Position numbers and translations under genes: made by a program | The notes under the pieces: model-generated | The model's input: only the letters and a program-made list of their open reading frames with translations | What the model was told of the DNA's origin: nothing | The model's database searches: none | Shown: positions 31,539 to 44,130 of the stretch, piece after piece | How the letters are laid out: every line of letters begins with the position of its first letter | Position numbering within the stretch: the stretch's first letter is position 1 | Assembly (NCBI GenBank): GCA_013398615.1 | Contig: VZSR01000514.1 | Location: 7,807,316 to 7,871,315, forward strand | Reading direction: 5' to 3' | Length of the DNA stretch: 64,000 nucleotides | Origin: Brachypodius melanocephalos | Lineage: Eukaryota > Chordata > Aves > Passeriformes > Pycnonotidae

Positions 31539-34500
31539 TCCTTTTTTGAGAGCTGAATGATTTCACCATGTACTTATAGATGAAATACAAATTTTGTTAT
31601 CACCTTATTAAGTGGTAATTATATATTATTTATATATCATATACTGTATTATTTTCAGATGAAACCTGTTTAAAAACAAAGTTAAAAAAAATCTGTGAAG
31701 GGACAGTTTATTTCTGAATTTCCCTGGCTTCTTTTTCTTTGCATTTATCATGCTTTCTCCCAAGTGTGAATAACAGACATTTCTTGTGGGCTGTAGGATT
31801 TTAGAAATAATAAAAGAATGCTTTGGAAATGTGTCACCTCTTCACAGTTATAACTCAGCAAATCAGGAGGCAAGATTTCCCTGTGCTAACTTCTCTCATG
31901 TTGGCTACTATCTCTATGTCTGAAACAATTTATTTTCAGATTGACTATAAAAACAAGACATCACATAATTGTCTGACCATAAAATATGTAAAGTATTGCA
32001 CTACTGGGGCTCATTAGGACAAGCATAGATGCTTTTTAGTAATCCATAAGGTGACACTTTTTAATGAACACTGCAAATTATTCTACTGACTACCTAAAGA
32101 TTAATAATAGATACGTCTGCTGCAACAAACAAGTCTCAAATCTCTGGAGAGTGCTGGAGAAAGAGGATAATACTTTGAATAAGAGCACGACAGCTATTCT
32201 TATATTCACAGTTTTGATGCTATCAGCTAAATGGTGGTTGTGGTTTGTGTTGTGTCTGTTGTAAACAGACTCCTCTTGGAGCAGGATCCTGGACTAAGAA
32301 CACTGCACACAGCTTGGCTTGTGGATAGGGAGAGAAAGGGATTTTAACTCTGACTCAGGGTTTAGTGCTGCCTGATTTCAGGAGAGTTAACCATCTTTAC
32401 AAGACCTGAATCCTTACAGTTTAATTATCTCCCAGGATGACTGTCCCTCCTTTTGAAAGGAGACTGAAAATGGGCTCTGTGTTTAGCTAACTCCGTTCTG
32501 GACAGTAGACAAGGATTCTCACAAGGTTTTGCTGAAGTCTCTACCTTATTGCAGGATGTGGAACTCCGCAAAGGAGGTACAGAGGATGAACAGAGTTGTC
32601 AGATGTAACATCCAATACATCTAGTCATGTGAATTATTAAAAATTGGACAAATATCTCTGTGGTAAAGAGCATTGGACACCTCCAAAGCCCTGGTATCAC
32701 ACCCCTAAAAGTTTATCTCTCTGAGAGTCCCATCATCCTGCTGGTTAACCCGTGCTGTGGCCCAGGCTGTGGAGGATGGTGTGCAGTGCCTGATTGCCAC
32801 TCACACTGGGAACAGAGGTCACTGAGCCAGAGGGAGCCCAGTGCCCATTTGACATCAATTATTTCTGAGTTTGATGATGGATCCGCGTACCAGCAGGAGA
32901 AGAAATGGGTCTAAAGGTGCTTACATGAGTTACTGAGGTCCCTAAAATTGCACTCAGCTGTGTGTTCCCATTTCCATACCAGATGAAATGTCTCAGTGAT
33001 CCCAAAAATGAAAGCTGCAGAGAGAGAGAAAGGCCAGGACACCTCAGTGGCTCCTGTCAGTCTTTTGAGCCTGACCCAGTGTAACCAAACTTCTCTGGCC
33101 ACGGTGGGTACAAGGCCATGCTCATTGCTTAGAAATCCTTTGTTATGGTGCATCATCTCTGACCTAGGCTTGCTCTAAAGCTCTCAGAATCCATGGGAAC
33201 ACTCTCAACTGACTCCTTTAGAGCTTGGATCTGTTTTATCCCCTGGCAAAGGAAGGCCTGGCAGTTCTTGAGCCCTCGTGGATCCTGCCAAATGGCATGT
33301 GACTCTGCCAAAACCTACGGTGGTTTCTGGAGAGGAGGAAATTCTCCACAAAGAGGAACATCACAAAGGTATTTTGCCTCCAAATGAGAGAAGTTGAATG
33401 TTACAAGGCTCCTGAGGTGCTTCCTGTTGTTCCACCTGCACTTCAGCAGTGATTAAAAAATATTCCATCCGCAGTAATCCAGCACAGTACAATGATCTCA
33501 AACTATAGATAAAATTATTCAAAGACAGTGATTCATGGGCTGGCCTGGCATGCAGAACAAGCAGAAAGGCAATTTAATCTGAACATGTAAGCACACACCA
33601 GTCCCTGCACAGAACCCCACCAAATTGGATAAGTTCTCTATTAGTTTCTGTGTATATTAAAAAGAATTCCCAGAGGGTCCTGTTTAAACAATGTCTAAAT
33701 AAATACTTTCCTAATCATTTCATAAGTTGCTATAGCACCTCAGGAAACCCAGTGAGCACCATCATGGCTGTCAGTTTGGAAATGAATGGTGTAATTGTTT
33801 TAACAGTGTTGGGCTGGCCTTTCTGTATTTGGAGCTCTTGTCAGTCAAAAGATGTGTCTTCCACAGGAGTGACTGACTTTTCTGTCTTGACTGCTTCCTG
33901 AAAGGGAGCTGTGGAGTCTGAGGCCATGATAAATTCATTTTTAGGTAGCCTGACCTACTGGATACCCCCCTACACTGGGGGCTTCACAGAGACCTGCCAC
34001 CATCCTGCTGCATCACCTGAGATAACCCCACCCCATCCTCCATAGCCCAGTCTCTCCATCTGTTAAATTAGAGCATGAGAAGTAGATTCCCACTGTAAAA
34101 AAACAGTCAATGAGTCTGAAGTCTGTATCTCCATGATAGAGGTGTTCTCCAGGATGCTCTACAGACTCCAAATCATTGTTAGGCATCCTCTAACTCCTTG
34201 TTTTCCTTGGACGGCCACGTAGAAAAGCAGCATCCAACCCTCTGGATTTGATCCTGAACTGCTGGTTCAAGTGACTTGGCAAATTAGATACTTCCCAGCA
34301 CTAGTTTAAAAAGATACAGCCCACTTTCACTTATTAATCCTGAGCAAATCTGGATTTCTAAAGAAAACATCCCTACCCTGACAAAGCTCTGGGGACATCA
34401 CAGTATAAACGGCATAATCAAAATCAAAGTCAAAAACAAATATGAACATTCCCCAGAAGTTCAAAAACATTTAAATTATAAGAATTCAGTGGTTAAAACC

Positions 34501-34827
34501 GTAGGGAGCTTACTGTTCACACACTATTGAAAGCAAAATAAAAAGGGCACTTCTTGATTTAAAAGTGTGAGCACTTGTTATTTTTAAGTCGGATTAAGTA
34601 TCTGGACTTCCAATTACACAACGGAAAATCCCTTTTTTATTGGTAAGATTTTAATTAAGTACCTTGATTTCTGTAAATGGGAGCTTCATTTGACACTTGT
34701 GGCCAACTTTGAATAAGTGCTAATAGAAACTGTGTAAATTCTGCTGAACTACATAGCTCTGAGTGCTGCTCAAAGAGCAGTCTGCCTCCAATTTCAATTC
34801 CTTCAGAGAAAATCTGAAATAAGCACA

Positions 34828-34875
34828 TTGAAGTCAGTGTTGCACTGGTAGAAATCGGAGTAAGAATTGAGCCAT
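34828..34875. repeat. Degenerate amniote-type repeat fragment with GAAGTCAGTG core
   Basis: TGAAGTCAGTGTTGCACTGG followed by TAGAAATCGGAGTAAGAATT resembles the dispersed TGAAGTCAATGG / ACTGGTGTAAATC family seen at other points of this window. Confidence 0.45.
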
Positions 34876-35795
34876 GCCTAGACCTGCATAGGTTTGTGCA
34901 CAGCATTGAAATATTGTGTGGTGGATACCATAGCAATGTACATAAAAATGAATATATTTTTAAAGTCCTGTTACAGACAAATGACTTGTACAGGAACAAA
35001 GTTGCAAAAGCCTGTCCTCCATTGCAGCTTTCAGCCATGTATCTTCCTTTATGGCAAGGAGGATAAAATACATTGCCACTTGCACAGGAACCAGTGGAGA
35101 AGAAGAAATTATGTCTGAGTTATGTGGTTAGTTACCTATACCATTAAAACCCACATAGCATGCGTTTTAATCTCTGAGTGAATAGATATTGCTCCTGGGA
35201 TCAGGAGGAGAAATGCTCTGGAGGCTGAGACCTCATTGCTAGATGGGAAACAAATAAGAAAGAAGTGGGACGTTTTAGGAAATTGTGTGAACCAATCTTT
35301 TATCTAACAAGTACTTCTAGCAATACTTGCATAGATTAATTTCTTTTTTTTTTTTCCTGTGATATTTGCTCAAAATAACCGGGTGTATGTAATCCCAATA
35401 TGTAAGGACAGGGAAGGAAGGAAGACATTTTCCCTTGTGTTCAGCAAGAAGATGTTTTCCCGAGTGCTGGTGAACTTGAGTTACAGGGGGAGGGAGGAAA
35501 TGTGGCACAGGGACGTGTGGGGTTGCCTGCTTGGGATTTGTGCATAATGAAGTTGGTTAATCAGTGCAAGTCGAATTGGAAATCCACAGATTATGTGATA
35601 CAAGTATTGTCTGCAGCACCCCTGAACCTGCTCTAATCAAAAGCCAGATTGAGGGAAGATAAAACAGATTTGTGCTAAAATGAAAGAGGAAAAAAATCTG
35701 CTCTCTCTAAGCAATAATCCATCTTGATGAAACCAGAGTGATCCCATGAGCAAGGCTTTAGTGAGCAAACCAGAGTGAGCTCACCACAGTCAGCT

Positions 35796-36180
35796 AAATG
35801 GAGCTTGGGTGTCTACAATGGTCATTACAGCTTTGCTTTGCATATTAGCCTTCATTTCTATCACACGTGCATTTAGAGCTTTGGGCAGGTATTGACAAAA
35901 AAATCTGGATATATTGCACCTCTGCTGCCTAATTACAGCGGTGACAGCAGAAGACAAAGGATATACATGAGATCTGAGCGAGGTGTTAAATCATAATAAC
36001 ATGTGTTCACACCGTGCCCCATTCCTATATATGGGATGAAAAAATCCCACTAATTAAGGTTACTTTGTTAGACTGATAGGTAATTACCAGAGCAAAACTT
36101 GTAACCTCCCAGCCCTTGGTAGGAAAAGGTCGAAAATAATGGTGCAGTCCTTCATAAATCTGGAGTGAAGAAGGAATACC
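35796..36180. promoter_or_regulatory. Candidate conserved non-coding element, desert block 2a
   Basis: The block contains TTTGCAT (35837-35843), GCCTAATTACAGC near 35929, the perfect palindrome GGTAATTACC (36079-36088) and CACTAATTAAGG near 36048. It is dense in homeodomain sites and has no repeat signature. Confidence 0.4.
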
Positions 36181-36239
36181 AAGGAACTTAACACAGAGGA
36201 ATTTTTAAGTTTCTATACACACTCTTTAATGCTTCTTAA

Positions 36240-36960
36240 AGAGCACTGCTTAGATTTATATTTCTTTCAGCTTACAGGACATTCTGAATTTAATCTCCCC
36301 GTAGCCACTCGTCTACAATGATTTCAGCTGTGGGTCACGAAAGTTAAAGCTGATAACAGCTCCATTGCAGCCCTTCTGCTTCAGAGGTCAATGGAAAGTT
36401 TCTCAGGAGGCATCATTCAAAAATAATATCTACTTCCACACGAGAGATTTGAGTCAGAGTTTGATTTCCTCCCTCCTTTGACTCAGAGACTTTTCTTTGA
36501 TTAAAATGGAGAGGAGTAGTAAATGCTGAGCACCTACTGGAGAACACATCTCCCTTAAAGAGCCACCATCACCGAGCTCACATCTATAATATGAACCATG
36601 ATTTTGTTGGTCCAACAAGAAATAAACATTGCAGACAACTGTTAGGAAAAACTGGTGACATTAGGGGACCTATTAACACTCCGTCAAATTAACAATATAT
36701 TTCTAATTCCCTTGAGTGTCATATGTGTTTTTCTTATAATATTGGCTGATTCTCTCCTGCATTAATGAGGTGGACTGCTGCCAAAAATATGCAAATGGAA
36801 ATCCAGTGGACCTGCCTTTGAAAATTCAGATATCTAGGAATTCGCACTTAAATGAGAGTTGAAAAACCCCCAAACCAGGCAGTCGTTTGGTGGCAAATCC
36901 TCTGTGTTGGATTGCTTGCACCAGTGCTGGAAAACATCAATATGTAAATACCTTGAACTC
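36240..36960. promoter_or_regulatory. Candidate conserved non-coding element, desert block 2b
   Basis: Non-repetitive AT-rich sequence with AATTTAATCTCC near 36287, CTTTGATTAAAATGG near 36495, a perfect octamer ATGCAAAT at 36789-36796 and a CATTAATGAGG near 36760. It continues the element-like texture of the neighbouring block. Confidence 0.35.
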
Positions 36961-38785
36961 TAAACTCCTCAAGTCTGTATTATCTGAATTTTTACAGTGG
37001 AGGTGTCAGGTCCCCCTTAGACTCTCCTCCACATTTAAATATAGATCTGCAATCAAATTATAGAGCTTTCCCTAGGAAACAGCAAGTCATGTAGTTCCCA
37101 GATAATGTAGACAAACAAATCACATTTCCCTGGCTCTCCCACCCTTTCTGAATTCGAAAATTACTTCTGAAGCTGAAAACGGTGTCTTAAAGCAGAGGAG
37201 AAACACATGCACCCCTACACACGTACAAACCCCGTATTTAATATAGCAACAGATTGTAATTCTCCCTAGAAACAAAACAAAGCAACAATAATGCTGCACA
37301 AAGCACTGGCAACCACACAAACTCACTCAGTGGCCTCTACTAAATCTGGGGTTAGGCATTATGACACAGGGTGTTGGAAACCACCCCATCCCCGCCTCTC
37401 CACAGCCCTTTTCCCATATGTTCCCTATTTCTGGTTACCTTCCAGCTGCCAGATGTTCCTCCCCACTACCACCATCCTGGACCTGCAGACCCCTTTTTCT
37501 GGGTAGAAGTAATAGCATGCAGATTTCAGGAATATTTGCCTTTATTTGATGCTATTCTTGTCCCGCCCTCGCCGTGGCTTCAATCTCACTGAAAATTACA
37601 TGGTAGATGATCTCCATTTATTGGGCATGCATTCATAGATTTTAAGGCAAGCAGGGACCAATATCAGTGTTTAATCTGGATTTCTGCGTGACAGTATTGC
37701 AGATTTTAACTGTTGGTGCTGGTGTTGAGTCCAACAGGAAGAACAGATCTTGCAGCCCCACACCCCTGATTGTATGCAGGCTAAAGGACAAACTGGTTCA
37801 CATGGATAAGCTCTAAAATTTAACCCTTCTCCCACTAAAATCTTGGATTTTATTCCATGTGTGCAGAGAGGGACCCTGACCAGCTCAATCCCTGTGAGTC
37901 CACCTTCCCAAAGTGATCCTGATCCTCAGCTTTTTCCTGTTATCCACAGAGCTACCTTACAATTCTTAACATATGAAAAGGAGACAGTAAAAAAAAAATG
38001 AAATAATAATAATGCAATTCTCCATTTCTCCATTCAGCTTCTGGAGACCATCATCTACTTTCTGCTGCTCTTATGCAGCAGGATCTAAGCCACTCTCATT
38101 TTTAATGAAAGCTTAATGTAAATCATGTGAAAAGCCATGCAGTGTTTTCCTGAAGTGTCCACGCTAAATTGCCATTCAGGAATTCATACCTTTCACTGGG
38201 AAGAAAAAGAAAAATAAGTTCAGTTTCTATTTAGTTCCTATTTAGTTCCTCTGAGACAAGTGGTTGGGATATAAATCCCAAACAAGAAATATAAAATAAA
38301 AAAGATAGAAGAAGCAAAGTTATATTTTTATCCTATTTAGATACTCAAGCTGCAGCTAAATGTGTAATAGAGTTTACAAAAGCACATAAGTGATAAACTA
38401 TGACTTCAGGAATTTAAATGCTTTAAAAGTTTGTTCACAGTATAGGTTCCCATTTAAAAAGATTGAAGTCTTGTCCAGGTACTCACTGTGTTCTGCATTT
38501 CTGGAGACTCCAAAACACAACCACATGAGCAGTTTTATCAAGGCTTGCATAATTTCACGTTTTTAGTAAACAGATCTACAGGACCCAGCTGTTTCTGGGC
38601 TATATCTGTGCATGTTTGACTTTCTTCCCCCTGTATAAAATGTGAACTCCATGGCAAAAATAAGAAATACTGTTTTAGGAGGGAAAATCTTCCAGAAAGT
38701 GAAATATACTAGTAAAGCGAGATCCAGTTTACGCCAGTTGAATATCAATTGCCCAACTGTAGAATGTAAAATAAAATTGATTTAT

Positions 38786-38824
38786 GGGACAATATCTGAT
38801 TTCAGTGGCTTTACACCAAGGATG
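38786..38824. repeat. Degenerate amniote-type repeat fragment (GGCTTTACACCA)
   Basis: ATCTGATTTCAGTGGCTTTA followed by CACCAAGGATGC. Together with AGATCCAGTTTACGCCAGTT at 38720-38739 it forms a remnant of the dispersed TTTACACCAG family. Confidence 0.35.
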
Positions 38825-39545
38825 CATTAGTTGAGCCAGTATTTTGAACTAAAGAACACTGAAAAAATCTTTTATGTTTATTGCACACCTGGCCATAAAC
38901 CAGCCCCAAACTTCCCTTGAATGAACTTGTCAGAAATCCACAAAGCAGCAAAATGCAACTCTTGGGGTAGAATCGCACAGTGGAGTTGAGCTCTATCAAA
39001 AATCAAGATTTAGAACATGTGTTTCCTGTATGATGTTGATCTGGTAACTGCCTTTCTTGCTGCTTTGGGTGAGATTCTGATATCTACTACATCAGTTTTC
39101 CAGGTGTTATATTAGTCATCTTCCCTTCACAAATAGAAATAATTTCTCCTTTTTGATGGCATTAAGCTGCACTTTAAATGAGCTCCCTACCTGTCTTAAC
39201 AACTGCAACCACTGAGTGCTTGCAAGCAGGTACCCAGAGCAATTCAGACTTTCACGTGTATTTATAACGAACCTCAAGCCATGATGCAGTTATTTTAAAA
39301 ATCTTTTTGAATAATCATCACTAACTTTTAAAAGCCTTCAGTCAGAAATAAGAACTTTTCCTTCCTCACTCATCTCCATGTTCTGCCCACTGTAGGAATG
39401 TCATGGCCATGTGTGTCAAAGGTGAGGAGACCCATCACAATGGCTTTTAAATGATAATTATTCAAACTACCAGAAGATAAATCTGGCTCTGAAGGAGGGA
39501 CAACTATAGACACACCAGCTGTTGAAGTTAAACCAAATGGGAATA

Positions 39546-39664
39546 GAAAAAATGATGTGGAAAAAAAGAAAAATAAAAAAAAAAAAAAAGGAAATGAAAA
39601 AGAAAAAAAGAAAAAAGAAAAAGAAAAAGAAAAAAAAAAAAGAAAAAAAAAAAAAAAGAAAAAC
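39546..39664. repeat. A-rich low-complexity tract (GAAAAA-type)
   Basis: About 120 bp of almost pure A with scattered G. It creates artificial Lys- or Phe-rich frames. Confidence 0.95.
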
Positions 39665-42600
39665 TTTTCCTGCTGTGGAAACACCCATTTCCCCACTTGG
39701 TTTTCTCAAGTCTGCATGTGCCCCATGCAAGAGCCTTCACTTGCTAGAGAAGCTGATACCTGAGATTCTCCTCTAAAGGGAGACAGCTTTGAGACCTCCT
39801 TGGAGATACAGTTATATTTGTTAGATATGAAATAATTATATTTGCCCCCTAAAGACTGTGGAATGTTGAAAACAGGAATAGTAGAAGCTATGCTATCCAC
39901 AACCCTGATCCTCATCCCTGTCATCTACTTTAGCCAGTGATGGAGCACTATCAAATTCTTTAAAGGATCCCAAAAAACCCTCAAAAGATATTGCACAAGA
40001 TGGCCACTTGGCCACAAGATGACATTTTTGAGTCTTGTGTGGTGGTGAGTCTGTGTAAAAAAGCTACATTGAAATAGATTACACTGTAATTATATAATAT
40101 CATCTCACAAATACATGGGTAACTCTATAAATATACCAGATTAACACACAACATTACATTAAGAATTCAATATTGGAAACAAAACAAAAGTGAGCACATT
40201 CTGAATTAGCATAGTGGTATCAGGATCTGATATTATGCCTTTGTTTAATACTGTAAATTAAACAGGAAATGTAGTTTGATTTTGTGTATGCTTGTAAATA
40301 AAGAACATGTTGTAGATTTCATCATGCTCATTATATGGAAAATTACTTCACTTTTTTTTCTTTTTTTTTTTTTTTTAATTACAAGAGCTTGTGATACCAA
40401 ATCTTCTGTTTATCTCAGTGATTTTTTTTCCGAATGTAAAAAAAAATGCATTATGCATCCTAACATCCATATCTGTAATTCTGCGAGCATCCCTTTTGTT
40501 TACTGCACACAACATAGTTGTAACAAAGACATTTATGCTTTCAGAGTCTGAAGCATGAAGTCGTTCTAAATCTGTGCCCACAGGTAATAATTACTTCACT
40601 CATTAACAGATCTCCCTAGTCTCTCATAAAACAGCTCTGAAAAGGTCTCTTGGGACAGAGTCAGGAGGTGTGTTTTATGATCATTAATATGGTACTACCT
40701 TGGAAATACCTAGTCTGGCTGGTTCAGCCCCAAAGCTGTGTTTATTTGCAGGTTGCAATGGCAGGGAGTAGACTGAAGCCAGCCCCAGTGGTTCTTCATC
40801 CTCTCCGTGCACCAGAGACCTGAATCACATCTTACTCTTTGGCATCAGCAGGCCATTACTAAGAGAAAGGGACAAAGGAAGGCTGAAAAAATGAATAATT
40901 TATGTAGGGCATTCAACAGGATATGAGAAATAAAAGATCAAAATGTAAAACCTCGTGGCAATTTTGTGTGTGCATGTATTCAGGAAATTTTCAAATTATT
41001 GTCTTCGCTAAAAACAATCATTAAGATAATTTGTTAATAAGAGTTCAGGTCAAACATAGCAGTAGTGTAAGGAGGCAGGACCTCGCAGAAGGATGTTCAG
41101 CTTGGTTTAACTTCATGAGCAGGGAATTTGGGTCTCTAGATCTGTTGTACTTCAGTCAAGTACTCTTCTAATAAATAATTGATCAATCTGTACAAAGATC
41201 TTTGACATGGTGAAGACAATGCTGCAGAATGAAAAATGCCCTGCAGGGAGATCTAGATCATTAACCAAACTACACAACCACTTCATAGGGTACCCAGTTT
41301 ATAAAAAATATACGAGTTTGGATCAGTCTGCAAAGCACTAAACAAAATGTCCAAGGTCTGTAAAATTGGAGCCTGTCCTTTGTATCCCACGGGTGCAAAA
41401 ATTTGACACAAGTCAGTTAAAATTTACTGCTCATTCCTACAGAAACCCAACCTCAACAATCTCAAAAAGTTGCTGAGATGGTGCTTCTCACACAGCCTGG
41501 GGTGCTGTGGAAGGTCCTTTCAAGCTAGAGAGAGGAAAAATACTGGGCACACAGACTGGGATTTTCTCAATGTGTCCAGACTTTTCCTAGGACTTGGCCA
41601 TGAAAAGTCTTACCAAAACTTGTATGCCACCAAAGAATCTGAGGAAAATTCAAGATAGAAAAGGCAGCTGTCTGCTATTGAAGAAAGAAGGGTTGTTTTG
41701 CCCCAAAGTATTTGCAGCACATGTCAAAACTGTCTTCCTCAGGTACTGTGCTTACTTGGTACATCAAAAAGATCTGTCACTGTGTTATATCATCACTCAG
41801 AGATGCCACTCAGGGCCTTTCATTTTCTTTTTTTTTAAACAGACTTCATTTTAGACACCTCAATCAATTTCCCTCTTGTGGCTTTTCCCCTTCAGGCCAA
41901 AGCATCCCTATTTCAGTACTAATTATTCTTATTACAAAAGTCCCTCAGGTCCTACTCAGACTGCTGTGCTTAGGGGTATGCTAAAGCCTAACTGGAAACA
42001 TTCCCAGTGCCAAAGAATTTACAAGTAATTTAAGGCAGGATGTAACAAGTGAGTATGTGAGACAGTAATTAAGGTGAGGGGATTGGAAAGGAAACCTGTA
42101 GTAGCACCAAGTGGTCACACTGATTAGCTCCACACAGTGATTTAGACTCAGCTGTAATATTTTTATTCTTTTTTTTTTATGCCGAGGCATAAATAACCAA
42201 AATGGATACAGTTGTGATTTAGGGCTTAAGTGCTTTAAAAAATTTGAAATGCGTGGTTTGCAAAATTTATCAGTTATGTGTACTCAAGTATCTGCTGAAT
42301 TCTTCATTTTAGGAATTAGAAGGACAGGTGGCTGAGGCTGCGAAAGCTCAAAGGGCTCTAGAACTACCTGATAAACTCTCAGTAGGGCAGCAGAGTTCAG
42401 GCAGGTCAGGCAGTTTTTGTTAACAGCCCTGTAAGACACTCTTCTCCAATGGATCCTTGAGTGGAAATCTGGAGCCACGGAAATACAGCCTAGAATGATA
42501 AAAGTCCTCCCTAAAACCTGCAGAGCTTAGTGAGAAACACTATAAATCCCACTCTTGTGGGATTTAGCCAAAATTAAGTGCTTGATTTTCTGCCCCTGGG

Positions 42601-42715
42601 AGAAACCGGGGCCAAAACTCCTCCTGCCTTGCGTGGTGCAGCACCGAGATCTTTGTCTGCTGGAGTGGTGTCGCACACATCCTTTCCCAGTGGTAAATTC
42701 AGCCCTGTCAGGCAG

Positions 42716-42758
42716 GGATCAGATCCTTGGCCAATGTAAACTGGCACAGAGTTAGAGT
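42716..42758. repeat. Degenerate amniote-type repeat fragment (GATCCTTGGCCAATGTAAAC)
   Basis: AGATCCTTGGCCAATGTAAA followed by CTGGCACAGAG resembles a dispersed GATCCTCAGCTGGTGTAAAT-type sequence that I recognise as recurrent in amniotes. Confidence 0.35.
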
Positions 42759-43189
42759 GGTTGAGACCATCTGCAGATCTGCCAAGGGAGAAATTTACTC
42801 ATTGGTTGCCTGGGAATTGGGATGGAGAGTGCCACAGACAGAGAAAATGAAGGATGGTGAGGGCACAGGTTTGCAATATCCCAGCACAGGGGAAATTAGG
42901 ACTTAAATTAGCTTTTCATTTTCAGAGGGAAGGTGGCTTATCCTGTGGCCATCAAGACAGGTTGTTTGGACATGATGAAAAACTGAGACAAGCTCTGGGG
43001 CAGAATGGCCCCGTGGAATCTACTGAACCCAGGAAAAGTGATCTGCAAGAAGCTGGAAGACGAAAACCATATTCATGTCTGCCACTCAATATAATTTAAT
43101 GTAGCAAATAGCAAACACTCAGACTGAACATACAAGAGCAGAAACAGTGCAGGTATTAATATATCTGCTCTTCCCACAGATTGGCAAGC

Positions 43190-44130
43190 AGCCTAAATCC
43201 ACTGCTACCTGAAATTATGCCAACCTGTTCAGCACATCTGAATTTAAAACAAATCTCTTATTTACAATCAAAGCATCTACAAAGCTGGTGCTTGTAATGG
43301 GTTTTATTATACTGCATTAAAGATTGTTGTTGAAATTTGCATTTCCAATGACCAATTAGTATATTTATTTATTAGAATTTAGTCATGCTATTTCTAGTAA
43401 ATGAAATGTAGTGCATAAGAACATAAATAGGATTATTAGCTACATTCCTCTCTTTCCTCTTCTATGGACTTCATTATTTTTGCACAGATGCCAGGATTTT
43501 TTTTTTTTTTCAGTGAAAAATTAAGATTGCATGAAGACTTGCCCACTCTCAAAAGCTGTGATGACATTCAGTGTGATTGCAAGTTATACCACATTAAAAA
43601 AGACATTTCTCTGAAAGCAGTGGTTAAAACCCAGACGCCTACATTTATTTACATTTGCAATGCTTGTGCCATGTGTATAGGACACAGTGAACTGCTAACT
43701 TTTGGAATGAAAATAACTTGTGTCTGTGTTAAATGTCACAGGAAATTGTAGCACTGATTAATAAGTAAAGAATACAAAATTAGGAAAAAAAAAAAAGTCG
43801 CTTCTTGTAAAACTGCTGCGTGTGTTTAAATTCTCATTCATTTTTTTTTCCCCAGGAATGAGCAGATTAAAATAAATAGAGGGATCACGTAATGAAATTT
43901 GCTCTCCCTTTTAATGTGAGTGTTCAGGTTTCAGGGTAGCATTGTTCCTTAACAATTTATTTGAAACAGGAGGCAGAATATTTCCACTGTTACCTGGTTT
44001 ATTAAGCTTCCAAACACAAAGAAAAAAATTATTTCTTTGCCTCAAAATTACAGTTAGTACAAATTAAACAACAGCTTAAATGACTAGAGAGTAAAGTTTC
44101 TAATTAAAGCTACGGCAAGAATTTCTTCAT
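43190..44130. promoter_or_regulatory. Candidate conserved non-coding element, desert block 3
   Basis: The block contains a perfect octamer ATTTGCAT at 43335-43342, CCAATTAG near 43353, CATGCTATTTC near 43385 and a second element-like stretch at 43.85-44.13 kb (GATCACGTAATGAAATTTGC). It is called on motif density only. Confidence 0.3.

Larger units (their letters stand above)
29201..35795. other. Intergenic, AT-rich, no gene seen (small repeats listed separately)
   Basis: No coding exon, RNA gene or larger mobile element was recognised. Short open frames lack homology. A phrase at 34047-34075 (CAGTCTCTCCATCTGTTAAA) resembles part of the MIR SINE 3' half, but too weakly to call. Confidence 0.45.
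36961..43185. other. Intergenic, AT-rich, no gene seen (small repeats listed separately)
   Basis: No exon or RNA gene was recognised. Low-complexity A-rich and T-rich tracts occur at 39.55-39.66 kb and 40.35-40.38 kb. Several degenerate dispersed repeat fragments lie at 38.7-39.1 kb and 42.7 kb. Confidence 0.45.

Noticed and set aside
34047..34075. MIR SINE 3'-like phrase CAGTCTCTCCATCTGTTAAA
   Set aside because: Too short and diverged to call without a repeat library.
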